A stretch of 64,000 nt of DNA from Steroidobacter agaridevorans (GCF_009932555.1 NZ_BLJO01000003.1:682001-746000), one strand, 5' to 3'; counted from the stretch's first letter, positions 23,956 to 33,702 are shown. A program made the numbers and translations. The notes: generated by a model from the letters alone, not told the origin.

Positions 23956-25716
23956 TTACGCGGCGTTCGACGCTTCCAATCGCTTCGCCACGCCCTTCAA
24001 CTCTTCACGCAGCTGACTCGGCACGCGGCTGCCGTACTCATCCAGGTACTTGCCGATCGCATCGATTTCCTGGCGCCAGGCGGCGGGGTCGATGGACAGC
24101 AAGGTCTCGAGCGTGGACGCATCCATGTTGAGCCCGCTCACGTCCAGGTCCTGCTTGCGAGGCACGAGGCCGATCGGAGTTTCGATCGCTTCGGCTCGGC
24201 CGTCGCAGCGGTCGGCGATCCACTTCAGCACGCGCAGGTTCTCGCCGAAGCCGGGCCACATGAACTTGCCGTTGCGGTCCTGGCGGAACCAGTTGACGTG
24301 GAAGATCTTCGGCAGCTTGCTGGCGTTCTTGCCGCTGCCGAGCTTGAGCCAATGGCCGAAGTAATCGGCGAAGTTGTAGCCGGCGAAAGGCTTCATCGCC
24401 ATCGAGTCACGACGCACGACGCCCATCTGGCCAACGGCCGCGGCGGTCGTCTCGGAGGCCATGCCCGCGCCGACAAGCACGCCATGTGCCCAGTTGCGCG
24501 CTTCATAAACCAGCGGGGCAACTTCGCGACGACGGCCACCGAACAGGATCGCGGAAATCGGCACGCCTTCCGGCGCGTCCGCGAGCGTGGAGTAAATGGG
24601 GTTCTGCTTCGCCGAAACGGTGAAACGTGAGTTCGGATGAGCAGCGGGGCCATTGCCGGTGTACGGCTTGCCTTGCCAATCGAGTGCCGGCTTGCCGGTC
24701 TCGAGCCCTTCCCACCAGGGCTGATTGTCTTCGGTCACCGCGACATTGGTGAAAATCGTGTCGCGCTGGATCATGTCGTAGGCGTTGCAGTTGGTCTTGC
24801 GGTTCGTGCCCGGCACGACACCGAAGTAACCCGATTCGGGATTGATCGCGCGCAACTGACCTTCGTCATCGACATGCAGCCAGCTGATGTCGTCGCCCAG
24901 CGTCCAGATCTTCCAGCCGGGCATCGAGTTCGGCGGAACGAGCATGGCCAGATTGGTCTTGCCGCAGGCGGACGGGAAGGCCGCAGCGACGTAATGGGTC
25001 TTGCCTTCGGGGCTCTGCAGGCCCATGAGCAGCATGTGCTCGGCGAGCCAGCCTTCTTCGCGCGCCTGGAAGCTGGCGATGCGCAGTGCGTGACACTTCT
25101 TGCCGAGCAGCGCGTTGCCGCCGTAGCCCGAGCCCACGCTCTTGATGGTGAGCTCTTCGGGGAAGTGCATGATGAAACGGCGGTCGGGATTCAGATCGCC
25201 GATCGAGTGCAGGCCCTTCACATACTTGTCTTCGCGCTCGATGCGCTTCAGCGCGGCGTCGCCCATGCGAGTCATCATGCGCATGTTGACGACGACATAC
25301 GGGCTGTCGCTGATCTCGACGCCGCAGCGGGCGAACGGCGAATCGATCGGGCCCATGCAGTACGGGATCACGTACATGGTCCGGCCCTTCATCGCGCCGG
25401 CGAACAGGTTGTCGACCTTGCGATGGGCTTCGATGGGATCCATCCAGTGATTGTTCGGGCCCGCATCCTCCTTATTGCGCGTGCAGACGTACGTCAGATG
25501 CTCGACGCGCGCCACGTCGGAAGGGTGAGAGCGGTGCAGATAACAATTGGGATGGGTGTCCTGGTTGAGCTTGATAAGATCGCCGCTCTTGAGCATCGCT
25601 TCGATCAATGCGCTGTTCTCGGCATCCGACCCGTTGCACCAGTGGATCGAATCCGGCTGGGTGAGGCGGGCGACATCCTCCACCCAGCGTTTGAGCGATG
25701 CATTAGACGTGGTCAT
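23956..25716 (-). CDS. pckG: Phosphoenolpyruvate carboxykinase (GTP)
   Basis: Converts oxaloacetate plus GTP to PEP and CO2 in gluconeogenesis. 586 residues, normal for the GTP class. Seen motifs: GPNNHWMDP, the YVIPYCMGP and GVEISDSPYVV stretches, RRFIMHFPEE, GSGYGGNALLGKKCHALRIAS, and the GTP-class P loop FPSACGKTNLAML, followed by GDDISWLHVDDEG with metal ligands. The ATP-type P loop is absent, so the cofactor assignment is firm. It is a single gene with its own terminator. The presence of the GTP enzyme in a proteobacterium is characteristic of the Xanthomonadales-like side of Gammaproteobacteria. Confidence 0.95.
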   Translation of the reverse strand: MTTSNASLKRWVEDVARLTQPDSIHWCNGSDAENSALIEAMLKSGDLIKLNQDTHPNCYLHRSHPSDVARVEHLTYVCTRNKEDAGPNNHWMDPIEAHRKVDNLFAGAMKGRTMYVIPYCMGPIDSPFARCGVEISDSPYVVVNMRMMTRMGDAALKRIEREDKYVKGLHSIGDLNPDRRFIMHFPEELTIKSVGSGYGGNALLGKKCHALRIASFQAREEGWLAEHMLLMGLQSPEGKTHYVAAAFPSACGKTNLAMLVPPNSMPGWKIWTLGDDISWLHVDDEGQLRAINPESGYFGVVPGTNRKTNCNAYDMIQRDTIFTNVAVTEDNQPWWEGLETGKPALDWQGKPYTGNGPAAHPNSRFTVSAKQNPIYSTLADAPEGVPISAILFGGRRREVAPLVYEARNWAHGVLVGAGMASETTAAAVGQMGVVRRDSMAMKPFAGYNFADYFGHWLKLGSGKNASKLPKIFHVNWFRQDRNGKFMWPGFGENLRVLKWIADRCDGRAEAIETPIGLVPRKQDLDVSGLNMDASTLETLLSIDPAAWRQEIDAIGKYLDEYGSRVPSQLREELKGVAKRLEASNAA

Positions 25717-25860
25717 TAGAGCGGCAACCTCGCGACTTCATGAAAACTCATAGATGTATTAGTGCCAGTGATTATACCCAGCGTCTTCCGCGCTGCATGG
25801 CCTGTCGGGTTTCCGTAACACGTTCGCTCATGGGATAACGCAGGAATATTTCGTATCTTG

Positions 25861-26331
25861 ATGAAATCCCTGGTTTTAGTCTCGGCATGGCTGACAACGT
25901 TCGCCACGCTTGCTGGCGCCACCGAGGCGGTCGAGCTGCGCACTCAGCTGGTCGCCGAGGTTCGCGAGACCACCGGACCCGCTGAGCGCCCGGTCTTTCG
26001 ACTGGTGCCGGCGACCCGGCTTTCGCAAGGTCAGGTCGTCTACTACACCGTCCGAATTACCAACCCAACGCCGGTCTTCGCCAATAAGGTCCAGGTCAGT
26101 CAATTGATACCCGCCAATACCACCTACCTGCCGGGCTCCGCGGCCGGGCCGGGGGCGGAGATCGAGTTCTCGATCGATGGCGGCCAGAGCTTTGGCCGGC
26201 CCGAGAACTTGAAGCAGACTGACGGCACGCGCGCGCCACCGGCGCGTTACACCCACATCCGCTGGACGCTGGAGAACCCGCTGGCGCCAGGAGCCACCGC
26301 GTTGGCTCGGTTCAGAGCGACTTTCAACTGA
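25861..26331 (+). CDS. Secreted DUF11-like protein (156 aa)
   Basis: The signal peptide MKSLVLVSAWLTTFATLAGATEA supports ATG 25861. The mature part carries an Ig-like conserved-repeat pattern: VPATRLSQGQVVYYTVRITNPTPVFANKVQVSQLIPANTTYLPGSAAGPG, typical of DUF11 domains found in surface or periplasmic proteins. Only one repeat is present, which is shorter than usual. Its stop overlaps the start of the helicase gene (TGATG), so the two are coupled although their functions look unrelated. The biological role is unknown. Confidence 0.75.
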   Translation: MKSLVLVSAWLTTFATLAGATEAVELRTQLVAEVRETTGPAERPVFRLVPATRLSQGQVVYYTVRITNPTPVFANKVQVSQLIPANTTYLPGSAAGPGAEIEFSIDGGQSFGRPENLKQTDGTRAPPARYTHIRWTLENPLAPGATALARFRATFN

Positions 26332-28325
26332 TGCAGGACTTCGAGGAAATCTTTGGCGCCGAGGGACCGCTGGCGACGGCGATCCCTGGGTTCGCGACGC
26401 GCGATGAGCAGATCGCGATGGCCGAGCACGTGTGGCAGGCGCTGCGCTCGCAGGGCCGGCTCATCGTCGAAGCGGGCACGGGGACGGGCAAGACGTTCGC
26501 GTATCTGGTGCCCGCGTTGCTCTCCGGCCGGCGAGTGATCATCTCCACCGGCACGCGCAATCTGCAGGATCAGTTGTTCCATCGCGATTTGCCGACGGTG
26601 TCGGCGGCGATCGGTCGTCCGGCGCGCGTTGCGCTATTGAAAGGGCGCGCCAATTATCTGTGCGTGCACCGGCTCGAGATGGCCGAGCAGCAAGCCGTCT
26701 CTCGCGGCCTTCGGCGCGAAGTCGCCGTCGCGTTGAATCGGGTGCGCACCTGGGCGCAGGTCACCAAGGAAGGCGATATCTCCGAGCTCACGCAGCTCAG
26801 CGATTCGGATCCGGTGTGGCCGTGGGTGACATCGACACGCGATAACTGTCTCGGGCCCGAGTGCCCATCCTTCGATCGTTGCCACGTCGTCAACGCCCGG
26901 CGCAATGCGCAGGCCGCCGACATCGTGGTCGTGAATCATCATTTGCTGATGGCCGACCTGGTGTTGAAGGAAGAAGGCTTCGGCGATCTGCTGCCGGGCG
27001 CCGACGCGATTGTCATCGACGAGGCTCATCAGCTGCCCGAAGTGGCGGCGAATTTTCTGGGCTTCACGGTTTCGAGTCGTCAGCTGCAGTCGTTGGCGCG
27101 CGATCTCGCCAGCGAATTGTTGCTGGCCGGGCCTCAGCAGGCCGTGTCTGCCGCGTTCTCGCAAACCATCGACCGGCAGCTGATCGATCTGCAGGATTCG
27201 CTCCGCAGCCAGCGCGAGCGCTGCGAATACAAAGACTGGCCTTCGCTCACGATCGAAGGGCTCGCGAGTCTGCGCGCGTCGCTGGACGATCTGACGCAGT
27301 CGCTGGTCGAAGGCTCCAAAGACAACACGGGGTTGGCCAATCTGCGCCGGCGCGCCGCCGATCTGGCGGACCGATTGAACTCGATGATCGAAGAAGAGAG
27401 CAAAGCGACCGTGCCGAGCGTGCGGTGGGCGCAGAGTTCGGGGCAGGGCGTGTCGTTTCATCTGGTGCCGCTCGACGTGGCCGAGCAACTCGGCAAGCTC
27501 GTGCAAGCGAACGCCGCGGCCTGGGTGTGCACGTCAGCGACGCTTGCCATCGGTGAAAGCTTCGATCACTTCATGCAGCGGATTGGCATGCGTGACGCGC
27601 GAACCGCGCGCTACGGCAGTCCGTTCGACTATGAGTCGCAGACACTTTTGTATCTGCCGAAAGGATTGCCGCCGCCATCGTCGCCGCGACACACAGTGAG
27701 TGTCGTCGACGCCGCGTTGCCGGTGTTGCGGGCAAGCGGTGGGCGCGCCTTCATGTTGTTCACGAGTCATCGCGCGCTTCGTGAAGCCGCGGACCTGTTG
27801 TTGGCGCGCTTGGGCCCGGCGTTGCCGTTCCCAGTGCTGGTTCAAGGCGACGCGCCCCGCGAGGCGTTGTTGTCCAGGTTCCGCGAGCGGGGCAATGCCG
27901 TGCTGCTGGGAACGAGCAGTTTTTGGGAAGGTGTCGATGTGAAGGGCGCGGCGCTGTCGGTGGTGATCATCGACAAGCTGCCGTTCGCCGCACCGGACGA
28001 TCCCGTGCTCAAGGCGCGTCTGGACGCCATCGAGCGTCGCGGCGGCAATGCGTTCTTCGAGGAGCAGATCCCGCAAGCGGTGATCACGTTGAAGCAGGGC
28101 GTCGGCCGGTTGATGCGCGACCCGAACGATTTCGGCGTCATCATGCTGTGTGACGAGCGGCTCCGGACCAAGGGCTACGGACGCATTTTCCTGGACAGCC
28201 TGCCGTCCATGCCGCGCACCGGGAATCTGGTCGACGTCCAGCAGTTCCTGTTCGAGCGGTTGAGCGCCATCGGGCTCGCCCCCGATCCCAACGCGATGAA
28301 TCCTTCCGCCGTCATTGATTGGTAA
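26331..28325 (+). CDS. yoaA: ATP-dependent helicase of the YoaA/DinG family (664 aa)
   Basis: An iron-sulfur superfamily 2 helicase (XPD-like, 5'-3') acting on damaged or stalled DNA. Walker A is in VEAGTGTGKTFAYL near residue 50; motif Ia is STGTRNLQDQLF. Four cysteines for a 4Fe-4S cluster are recognisable: LCVHRL and the spaced set in CLGPECPSFDRC. The DEAH box is VIDEAHQLPE near 225, and the C-terminal motifs include GTSSFWEGVDVKG and QGVGRLMRDPNDFGV. No exonuclease domain is present, so it is closer to YoaA than to Gram-positive DinG. Followed 4 bases later by tsaB, an adjacency common in Gammaproteobacteria. Confidence 0.92.
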   Translation: MQDFEEIFGAEGPLATAIPGFATRDEQIAMAEHVWQALRSQGRLIVEAGTGTGKTFAYLVPALLSGRRVIISTGTRNLQDQLFHRDLPTVSAAIGRPARVALLKGRANYLCVHRLEMAEQQAVSRGLRREVAVALNRVRTWAQVTKEGDISELTQLSDSDPVWPWVTSTRDNCLGPECPSFDRCHVVNARRNAQAADIVVVNHHLLMADLVLKEEGFGDLLPGADAIVIDEAHQLPEVAANFLGFTVSSRQLQSLARDLASELLLAGPQQAVSAAFSQTIDRQLIDLQDSLRSQRERCEYKDWPSLTIEGLASLRASLDDLTQSLVEGSKDNTGLANLRRRAADLADRLNSMIEEESKATVPSVRWAQSSGQGVSFHLVPLDVAEQLGKLVQANAAAWVCTSATLAIGESFDHFMQRIGMRDARTARYGSPFDYESQTLLYLPKGLPPPSSPRHTVSVVDAALPVLRASGGRAFMLFTSHRALREAADLLLARLGPALPFPVLVQGDAPREALLSRFRERGNAVLLGTSSFWEGVDVKGAALSVVIIDKLPFAAPDDPVLKARLDAIERRGGNAFFEEQIPQAVITLKQGVGRLMRDPNDFGVIMLCDERLRTKGYGRIFLDSLPSMPRTGNLVDVQQFLFERLSAIGLAPDPNAMNPSAVIDW

Positions 28326-28329
28326 TCTC

Positions 28330-29001
28330 ATGCGTTTGCTTGCAATCGATACGGCCACCGAACGTTGCTCCGTCGCTCTGCGCCTGGACGGCAAAGTGAT
28401 TGAGCGAAGCAGCGAACAGCCGCGGGGCGCGGCCGATCTGGTGTTGCCGATGGTCGACTCGGTGCTGCAGGAAGCGGGTGTGCGCCTCGCCGATCTCGAC
28501 GGCATTGCTTACGGGCGCGGGCCGGGCGCATTCACCGGTGTTCGTATCGGTGTCGGCGTCGTTCAGGGGCTCGCGTTCGGCGTGGGCCTGCAAACCGTGG
28601 GCATCTCGAATCTCGCCGCCGTGGCTCAGCAAGTGGCGCAGCCGGGCGATCGAATTCTGGTGTGCATGGATGCCCGCATGGATCAGGTGTACTGGTCGAG
28701 CTTCGCTCGCGAGCACGGCGCGGACCTGGTCACGCCGCTGTCGGCAGAGCGGGTGGATGCACCAGATGCGGTCGTTGACGGCAACTACACCGTCGTGGCC
28801 GGCACGGGGTTCAAGGCATACCCGAAGCTGCGCGCACGATTGGCCACCGGCGACCGCATCGTTCATGAAGCCGCATTACCCAAGGCCAGCGACATCGCCT
28901 TGCTGGCGGAAGCGGAATTTCGGGCGGGCCGGGCCCGGCCCGCGGCCGAAGCCGAGCCCGTTTACGTGCGCGATCAGGTCGCGCATGTCAAAGGCGCCTG
29001 A
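28330..29001 (+). CDS. tsaB: tRNA t6A modification protein TsaB
   Basis: Partner of TsaD and TsaE in N6-threonylcarbamoyl adenosine formation at position 37 of ANN-decoding tRNAs. ASKHA fold: LLAIDTATERCSVAL at the N terminus, then RGAADLVLPMVDSVL, AYGRGPGAFTGVRIGVGVVQGLAFG, and VCMDARMDQVYW. 223 residues, normal. The start ATG at 28330 follows the helicase stop closely, so the genes are cotranscribed. The C terminus ends with EPVYVRDQVAHVKGA, as in other TsaB proteins. Confidence 0.95.
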   Translation: MRLLAIDTATERCSVALRLDGKVIERSSEQPRGAADLVLPMVDSVLQEAGVRLADLDGIAYGRGPGAFTGVRIGVGVVQGLAFGVGLQTVGISNLAAVAQQVAQPGDRILVCMDARMDQVYWSSFAREHGADLVTPLSAERVDAPDAVVDGNYTVVAGTGFKAYPKLRARLATGDRIVHEAALPKASDIALLAEAEFRAGRARPAAEAEPVYVRDQVAHVKGA

Positions 29002-29093
29002 GGCTCACAGGCCTGTAAGCCGCCTGCAATAAAGCCGGGTAATTCGTGCCTGGGTTCGCAGCTTTGTCATCTATCGGGTGATTTCCTCCAGGC

Positions 29094-29127
29094 GCGTCAT
29101 GCGACTGTAATACTTCATTGCTGTAAT
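29094..29127 (+). promoter_or_regulatory. Pho box and -10 of phoBR
   Basis: GCGTCAT (29094-29100), spacer GCGA, CTGTAAT (29105-29111): a 7-4-7 Pho box. Ten bases later TGTAAT (29122-29127) can serve as the -10. This predicts autoactivation of phoBR, as in other Gammaproteobacteria. Confidence 0.6.
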
Positions 29128-29173
29128 GTGCGCCGTCACCCATGTCATTGAATCAAGGCCACTTCGCTAAGTC

Positions 29174-29869
29174 ATGGCAACCAAGCAAATTCTGATCGTC
29201 GAGGATGAGCGGCCCATCCGCGAGATGATCGCCTTCGGATTGCGACGTAGCGGTTTCGAGGTGAGGGAAGCGGCGGACGTGAGCGCCGCGCGGGCCAGCA
29301 TCGCCGACCAGCGTCCCGATCTGGTGCTGATCGACTGGATGTTGCCCGACATGAGCGGCCTGGAGCTGACCCGCGCGTTGAAACGCGACAAGGAAACCCA
29401 GGAAGTGCCGGTGATCATGCTCACCGCCCGCGCCGAGGAGCAGGACAAGGTCATGGGTCTGGACAGCGGCGCCGACGACTACGTCACCAAGCCGTTTTCC
29501 CCGCGCGAGCTGTTGGCCCGCATCAATGCAGTTTTGCGCAGGTCGACCAATGGCAGCGGCGAAGAGCTGATCGAGGCCGAAGGGCTGGTGCTGGATGCCG
29601 CCGGCCACCGCGTCACCGTGGGCGATCGCACTGTGCAGCTCGGCCCGACCGAATATAGGCTGCTGTCTTTCTTCATGACGCATGCGGAGCGGGTGTACAG
29701 TCGCGCCCAACTCCTCGATCGCGTCTGGGGAGGCAACGTTTATGTGGAAGAACGAACGGTCGATGTGCACATCCGTCGCTTGCGCAAAGCGCTCGAGGCT
29801 TTCAATTACGATCGTTTCATTCAGACCGTGCGAGGCTCGGGATATCGATTCTCAACGCGCGCGGAGTAG
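29174..29869 (+). CDS. phoB: Phosphate regulon response regulator PhoB
   Basis: 231 residues. Receiver domain 1-120: [16 protein letters not shown] with acidic pocket, [17 protein letters not shown] with phospho-acceptor aspartate, [38 protein letters not shown]. OmpR-type winged helix from about 135: [52 protein letters not shown] and RGSGYRF. It binds the Pho boxes found at four promoters in this window when phosphorylated by PhoR. It is the first gene of an operon with phoR (3-base gap). Confidence 0.96.
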   Translation: MATKQILIVEDERPIREMIAFGLRRSGFEVREAADVSAARASIADQRPDLVLIDWMLPDMSGLELTRALKRDKETQEVPVIMLTARAEEQDKVMGLDSGADDYVTKPFSPRELLARINAVLRRSTNGSGEELIEAEGLVLDAAGHRVTVGDRTVQLGPTEYRLLSFFMTHAERVYSRAQLLDRVWGGNVYVEERTVDVHIRRLRKALEAFNYDRFIQTVRGSGYRFSTRAE

Positions 29870-29872
29870 CCG

Positions 29873-31207
29873 TTGAAGAAAATACTCAGCGCTTTTTCGC
29901 CGTCGGGCTGGCGATCGGTGTCCCGGCTCGGCATCGCGCTGGCAGCCGCGTTCCTGATCGGCCTGATGTTCGGCCGTGTCGCGCTGGCGCTGGCGATCAC
30001 CTTCGGTATCTATTCGATCGTGCAGCTGCGGAACGTGCTGCGCGTGGAGTATTGGCTGCGCCACCGCCGCGTCGAGTCGCCTCCGGACATCAGCGGCGTG
30101 TGGGGAGAAGTCGTGACCATCATCAGCCGCATTTATCGACGCAAGCAGTTTCACCGGGCCCGAGTCACCGGCTTGCTGCGCGAATTTCGCCGCCTCACCA
30201 GCGCGATGCCCGAGGGCGCCGTGCTGCTCGGCCCCGATCATGAAATTCTGTGGTTCAACGGCCGCGCGGGCGACTGGCTGCGGCTGCGGCGCAAGCGCGA
30301 TGTCGGCATCCGCGTCGAGAATCTGGTGCGTCATCCCGCGTTCGTCGATTACTTGAAAACCGGTTATCCGAGCGAAGGCCCGATCGTGCAGGACCTGGAG
30401 ACCGATCGCTGGCTGGCTTTCAACCTCGTGCGCACCGGGACCGCCGAACGGCAGTTGCTGATGGTGCGCGATGTGAGCCAGGAGCAGCAGCTGCAGTCGA
30501 TGCGCAAAGACTTCGTCGCCAATGCATCGCACGAGCTGCGCTCGCCGCTGACCGTCATCAGCGGTTATCTCGACGCGCTAGCCGACGACCAAGAGCTCGA
30601 TCCGGCATGGAATACGCCGGTGCTGGAGATGCGCAGGCAGGCCGACCGCATGCGCACCATCATCAAGGATCTGCTCGAGCTGTCGAAGCTCGAGTCGGGC
30701 GAGCACACACAGGAGGAGAGCGCGGTCGACATGGCCGGCATGCTCGCGCTGTTACGCAAGGAAGTGATGGCGCTCGATGAGCGTCCCCGCAACGTGCGGC
30801 TGAATCTGGAAAGCGATGCGTTGTTGAAAGGCATCGAGTCGGAGCTGCACTCGGTGGCGTCGAACCTGATCACCAACGCCGTCAAGTACACGCCGACGGA
30901 AGGCGAGATGGAGTTGCGCTGGTGGGTCGACGATTCCGGCGCGCATCTGTCGGTCCGCGACACCGGCGTCGGCATCGCCGAAGAGCACATTCCGCGTCTG
31001 ACCGAACGTTTCTATCGGGTCGACCCGGGGCGGGCGCGCAGCATGGGCGGTTCGGGCCTGGGCCTGGCCATCGTCAAACATGCTTTGCAGCGTCACGACG
31101 CCACGCTCGAGATCAAGAGCAAGGAAGGCGTCGGCAGCACCTTCACCTGTCATTTCCCTCGCACTCGCGTGATTCCACGCAGCGCCGGCGTCCTCGCCAC
31201 CGCTTGA
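29873..31207 (+). CDS. phoR: Phosphate regulon sensor histidine kinase PhoR
   Basis: 444 residues from a TTG start 3 bases after phoB. One or two membrane helices near the N terminus (about 18-50), then a PAS domain (SAMPEGAVLLGPDHEILWFNGRAG, about 100-200). The histidine is in the HisKA motif DFVANASHELRSPLTVISGYLDAL. ATP-binding motifs: LITNAVKYTP, SVRDTGVGIAEEHIPRLTERFYRVD, GGSGLGLAIVKHAL. It lacks a large periplasmic sensor; PhoR senses Pi through PstB/PhoU, both encoded downstream. Phosphorylates and dephosphorylates PhoB. Confidence 0.96.
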   Translation: MKKILSAFSPSGWRSVSRLGIALAAAFLIGLMFGRVALALAITFGIYSIVQLRNVLRVEYWLRHRRVESPPDISGVWGEVVTIISRIYRRKQFHRARVTGLLREFRRLTSAMPEGAVLLGPDHEILWFNGRAGDWLRLRRKRDVGIRVENLVRHPAFVDYLKTGYPSEGPIVQDLETDRWLAFNLVRTGTAERQLLMVRDVSQEQQLQSMRKDFVANASHELRSPLTVISGYLDALADDQELDPAWNTPVLEMRRQADRMRTIIKDLLELSKLESGEHTQEESAVDMAGMLALLRKEVMALDERPRNVRLNLESDALLKGIESELHSVASNLITNAVKYTPTEGEMELRWWVDDSGAHLSVRDTGVGIAEEHIPRLTERFYRVDPGRARSMGGSGLGLAIVKHALQRHDATLEIKSKEGVGSTFTCHFPRTRVIPRSAGVLATA

Positions 31208-31328
31208 CTTGTTGCTTCCCAGCCGCGGCCCGGAAAACCGGGCTCGCGTGCTGCTGCCTGGAATATTCCCTCTGTAGGGCCGCAGCTGCGCCCGAATTGT
31301 TGCTGCTTGTAATATTTGACGCCTGTCG

Positions 31329-31346
31329 CCGTAATGCAACTGCAAT
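31329..31346 (+). promoter_or_regulatory. Upstream Pho box of the porin gene
   Basis: CCGTAAT (31329-31335), spacer GCAA, CTGCAAT (31340-31346): 7-4-7 spacing with a weaker match to consensus. It lies 41 bases upstream of the stronger box at 31370. Confidence 0.45.
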
Positions 31347-31369
31347 TTCCGGGCGCCGAATATGGCCTC

Positions 31370-31403
31370 CTGAAACATTACTGTAATAAGTCGGCCGTAT
31401 AAC
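31370..31403 (+). promoter_or_regulatory. Pho box and -10 of the porin gene
   Basis: CTGAAAC (31370-31376), spacer ATTA, CTGTAAT (31381-31387), then 10 bases to TATAAC (31398-31403). This is the canonical PhoB-dependent promoter geometry, 78 bases before the start codon. Confidence 0.65.
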
Positions 31404-31480
31404 GCTCACCGTTAAGTTCACTTGGGGCAATGCCTGCATGTCGCGGGCGTTGTTTTCCCTAACCACGAACGGAGAGCAAT

Positions 31481-32845
31481 GTGAAGAATCTCGTGCTCGC
31501 AGCCGCAGTGGCGACTGCACTGTCCTCGGTGTCCATGGGCGTCCAGGCAGCCAGTCCCAACGAGCTGGCGCAGATCCGTGAGCAGCTCGAAGCGCTCATG
31601 CAGCGAGTCGACAAGCTGGAACAGGAAAACACCGAGCTGAAGTCGGAGAACGAACAGCTCAAGGCCATGGATGAGAAGCTGCAGGCCAACGACGATTATC
31701 TGAAAGGCGAGGCCCGCGGCCTGCGCAAGGAAACGGCGCAGCAGGCAGTCGAAGTCGCCAAGACCAAGGGCGCCGATTGGGCCGGCAAGGTCGCGTTCAC
31801 CGGCGACATGCGTTATCGCTACGAATACATCAGCGATGAAACGTTGAGCAACGTGAGCGGTGTGGGCCTGGTGCCGACGGCGGATCGTTATCGCGATCGC
31901 ATCCGCGCGCGTCTGACTGCGACCGTGAAGGCGACCGACAACATCACCGTGGGTATCGGCATGACGACCGCCGAAGGCAACGATCCACGGTCGGGCAATC
32001 AGAGCCTGAAAGACGTGTTTTCCAAGAAGCCGTTCGATCTCGATCTGGCGTACTTCGATTGGAAGTTCGCCTCGTGGGGCAACCTGATCGGCGGCAAGAT
32101 GAAGCAGCCGTTCGTGAAGCCCGGCCAGAGCCTGTTCTGGGATAACGACATTACGCCGGAAGGCCTGGCGCTCGGTTTCCAGAACGGCATGTTCTTCGGC
32201 ACCGCCTACAACTACTGGCTGATCGAACAGTCCGGCACCGAGAACACCCGCACCGCGGACACTATGTTGCACGGTCTGCAGCTGGGCATGCGTTTGCCGG
32301 TGGGGACGAGCACCCTCATGCTTGCCGCTCATTACTACGATCTGAGCGCGGCCGTCGGTCGTTCGCCGTTCTATAACTCGAACTCGAACAACAACACGAC
32401 GGATACCGCGGGGACCGCTCAAGTGCTGCGTTATGACTACGAAGTCATCAACCTGAGCGCCGAGTTCAACACGCTGCTCGGCGAGCTGCCGTTCTCCGTC
32501 TGGGCGGACGTTGCGGAGAACCAGGACCCATCGGATGAGAACATGGCCTGGGCCGCGGGTGTGCTGTTCGGCAAGGCGTCGAACTATCGCACTTGGGAAC
32601 TGGGCGCCGGCTATCAGAAGATCGAGAAGGATGCACTGTTCGCGCAGCTGATCGACTCCGACTTCGCCGGCGGCTTTTCCGACAACGAAGGTTGGGTGCT
32701 GCGCGCCGCTTACACGCCAGTGCGCAACTGGACGCTCAACACCACGTACTTCTTGAACAAGCGCAACGCCGAAGTGGCCAACAGCCTCGGTCAGGTCGAT
32801 GTCGACTACGATCGTCTGCAGGTCGATTTCAACGTCAAGTTCTGA
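31481..32845 (+). CDS. Putative outer-membrane porin, Pho-regulated (454 aa)
   Basis: GTG start at 31481 after GGAGAG. Signal peptide MKNLVLAAAVATALSSVSMGVQA. Residues 25-85 are a heptad coiled coil (LAQIREQLEALMQRVDKLEQENTELKSENEQLKAM), as in many putative porins. The rest is a beta barrel ending in the C-terminal phenylalanine of VDFNVKF required for BAM recognition. I see FTGDMRYRYEY and IGGKMKQPFVKPGQSLFWDNDI, like putative porin (Porin_5-type) proteins rather than classical OprP with its arginine ladder. With two Pho boxes upstream and phoU downstream, it is most likely a phosphate-starvation porin. Confidence 0.85.
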   Translation: MKNLVLAAAVATALSSVSMGVQAASPNELAQIREQLEALMQRVDKLEQENTELKSENEQLKAMDEKLQANDDYLKGEARGLRKETAQQAVEVAKTKGADWAGKVAFTGDMRYRYEYISDETLSNVSGVGLVPTADRYRDRIRARLTATVKATDNITVGIGMTTAEGNDPRSGNQSLKDVFSKKPFDLDLAYFDWKFASWGNLIGGKMKQPFVKPGQSLFWDNDITPEGLALGFQNGMFFGTAYNYWLIEQSGTENTRTADTMLHGLQLGMRLPVGTSTLMLAAHYYDLSAAVGRSPFYNSNSNNNTTDTAGTAQVLRYDYEVINLSAEFNTLLGELPFSVWADVAENQDPSDENMAWAAGVLFGKASNYRTWELGAGYQKIEKDALFAQLIDSDFAGGFSDNEGWVLRAAYTPVRNWTLNTTYFLNKRNAEVANSLGQVDVDYDRLQVDFNVKF

Positions 32846-32864
32846 TTCGAGCACCCGCCAGGCA

Positions 32865-32900
32865 GGGCGGAGAGCGTGTGGCGCTCTCCGCCCTTTTCTT
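32865..32900 (+). terminator. Rho-independent terminator of the porin gene
   Basis: Stem GGGCGGAGAGCG-type (32865-32876) with CGCTCTCCGCCC (32882-32893), followed by TTTTCTTTT. It lies between porin and phoU. Confidence 0.85.
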
Positions 32901-32946
32901 TTCCCAGTCCGCGGGTTATACAGCCTGCGATCCCAAAGGTGATGTC

Positions 32947-33699
32947 ATGGAAAAGTCCGATCTCTCTCATCACATCCTGAGTCGCTACAACGACGACCTG
33001 GAGCGCGTCCGTACCAACGTGCTGCAAATGGGCGGCTTCGTCGAGGAGCAGCTCAAGCAGGCGGTGACGGCGCTGGTTCAGGGCGACAGCCGCCTGGGCG
33101 AGCAGGTGGCGCGCGGCGACCAGAAAGTGAACGCCATGGAAGTGTCCATCGACGACGACTGCAGCCGGATTCTGGCGACGCGGTCGCCGGCGGCCTCCGA
33201 TCTGCGCTTGATCGTGGCGGTCATCAAGACCATCACCGATCTGGAGCGCATCGGCGACGAAGCGGAGAAGATCGGCTACATCGGCTCCCGCCTGGCGGCG
33301 GTGGAGCGCCCGGCGGATCGCTACCGCGAGATCAAGCATCTGGGCCGGCTGGTCGGCGACATGGTGCATGAAGCGCTCGATGCGTTCGCGCGCCTGGATC
33401 CGGAAGGCGCCGTCGCGATCGCGAAAAAAGATCGCCTGGTGGACGAGGAGTTCGAAGCCATCCAGCGCCAGTGCATCACCTTCATGATGGAAGATCCGCG
33501 CACCATTCGCCGGGCGCTGGATGTGCTGTGGGTGGCCCGTGCGCTCGAGCGCATCGGCGACCACGCGAAGAACGTTTGCGAATACGTGGTCTACATGGTT
33601 CACGGCAAGGACATCCGCCATCTCTCGATGGAAGACGTCGAAAAGCATCTGCAGTCGCGCTCACAGCGCCAGCAGGAATCGCTTCCGCCAGCCCGCTAA
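32947..33699 (+). CDS. phoU: Phosphate signalling protein PhoU (copy 1)
   Basis: 250 residues of two tandem three-helix bundles. Metal-binding signatures are visible: TITDLERIGDEAEKIGYI in the first half and ALERIGDHAKNVCEYVVYM in the second. This is the canonical layout of PhoU, the negative regulator linking the Pst transporter to PhoR. The start at 32947 (MEKSDLSHHILSRYNDDLE) matches the family N terminus. It is separated from the pst operon by dsbB and dapE, and a second phoU (39580) lies at the end of that operon; the two proteins are clearly different. Confidence 0.93.
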   Translation: MEKSDLSHHILSRYNDDLERVRTNVLQMGGFVEEQLKQAVTALVQGDSRLGEQVARGDQKVNAMEVSIDDDCSRILATRSPAASDLRLIVAVIKTITDLERIGDEAEKIGYIGSRLAAVERPADRYREIKHLGRLVGDMVHEALDAFARLDPEGAVAIAKKDRLVDEEFEAIQRQCITFMMEDPRTIRRALDVLWVARALERIGDHAKNVCEYVVYMVHGKDIRHLSMEDVEKHLQSRSQRQQESLPPAR

Positions 33700-33702
33700 T
33701 TC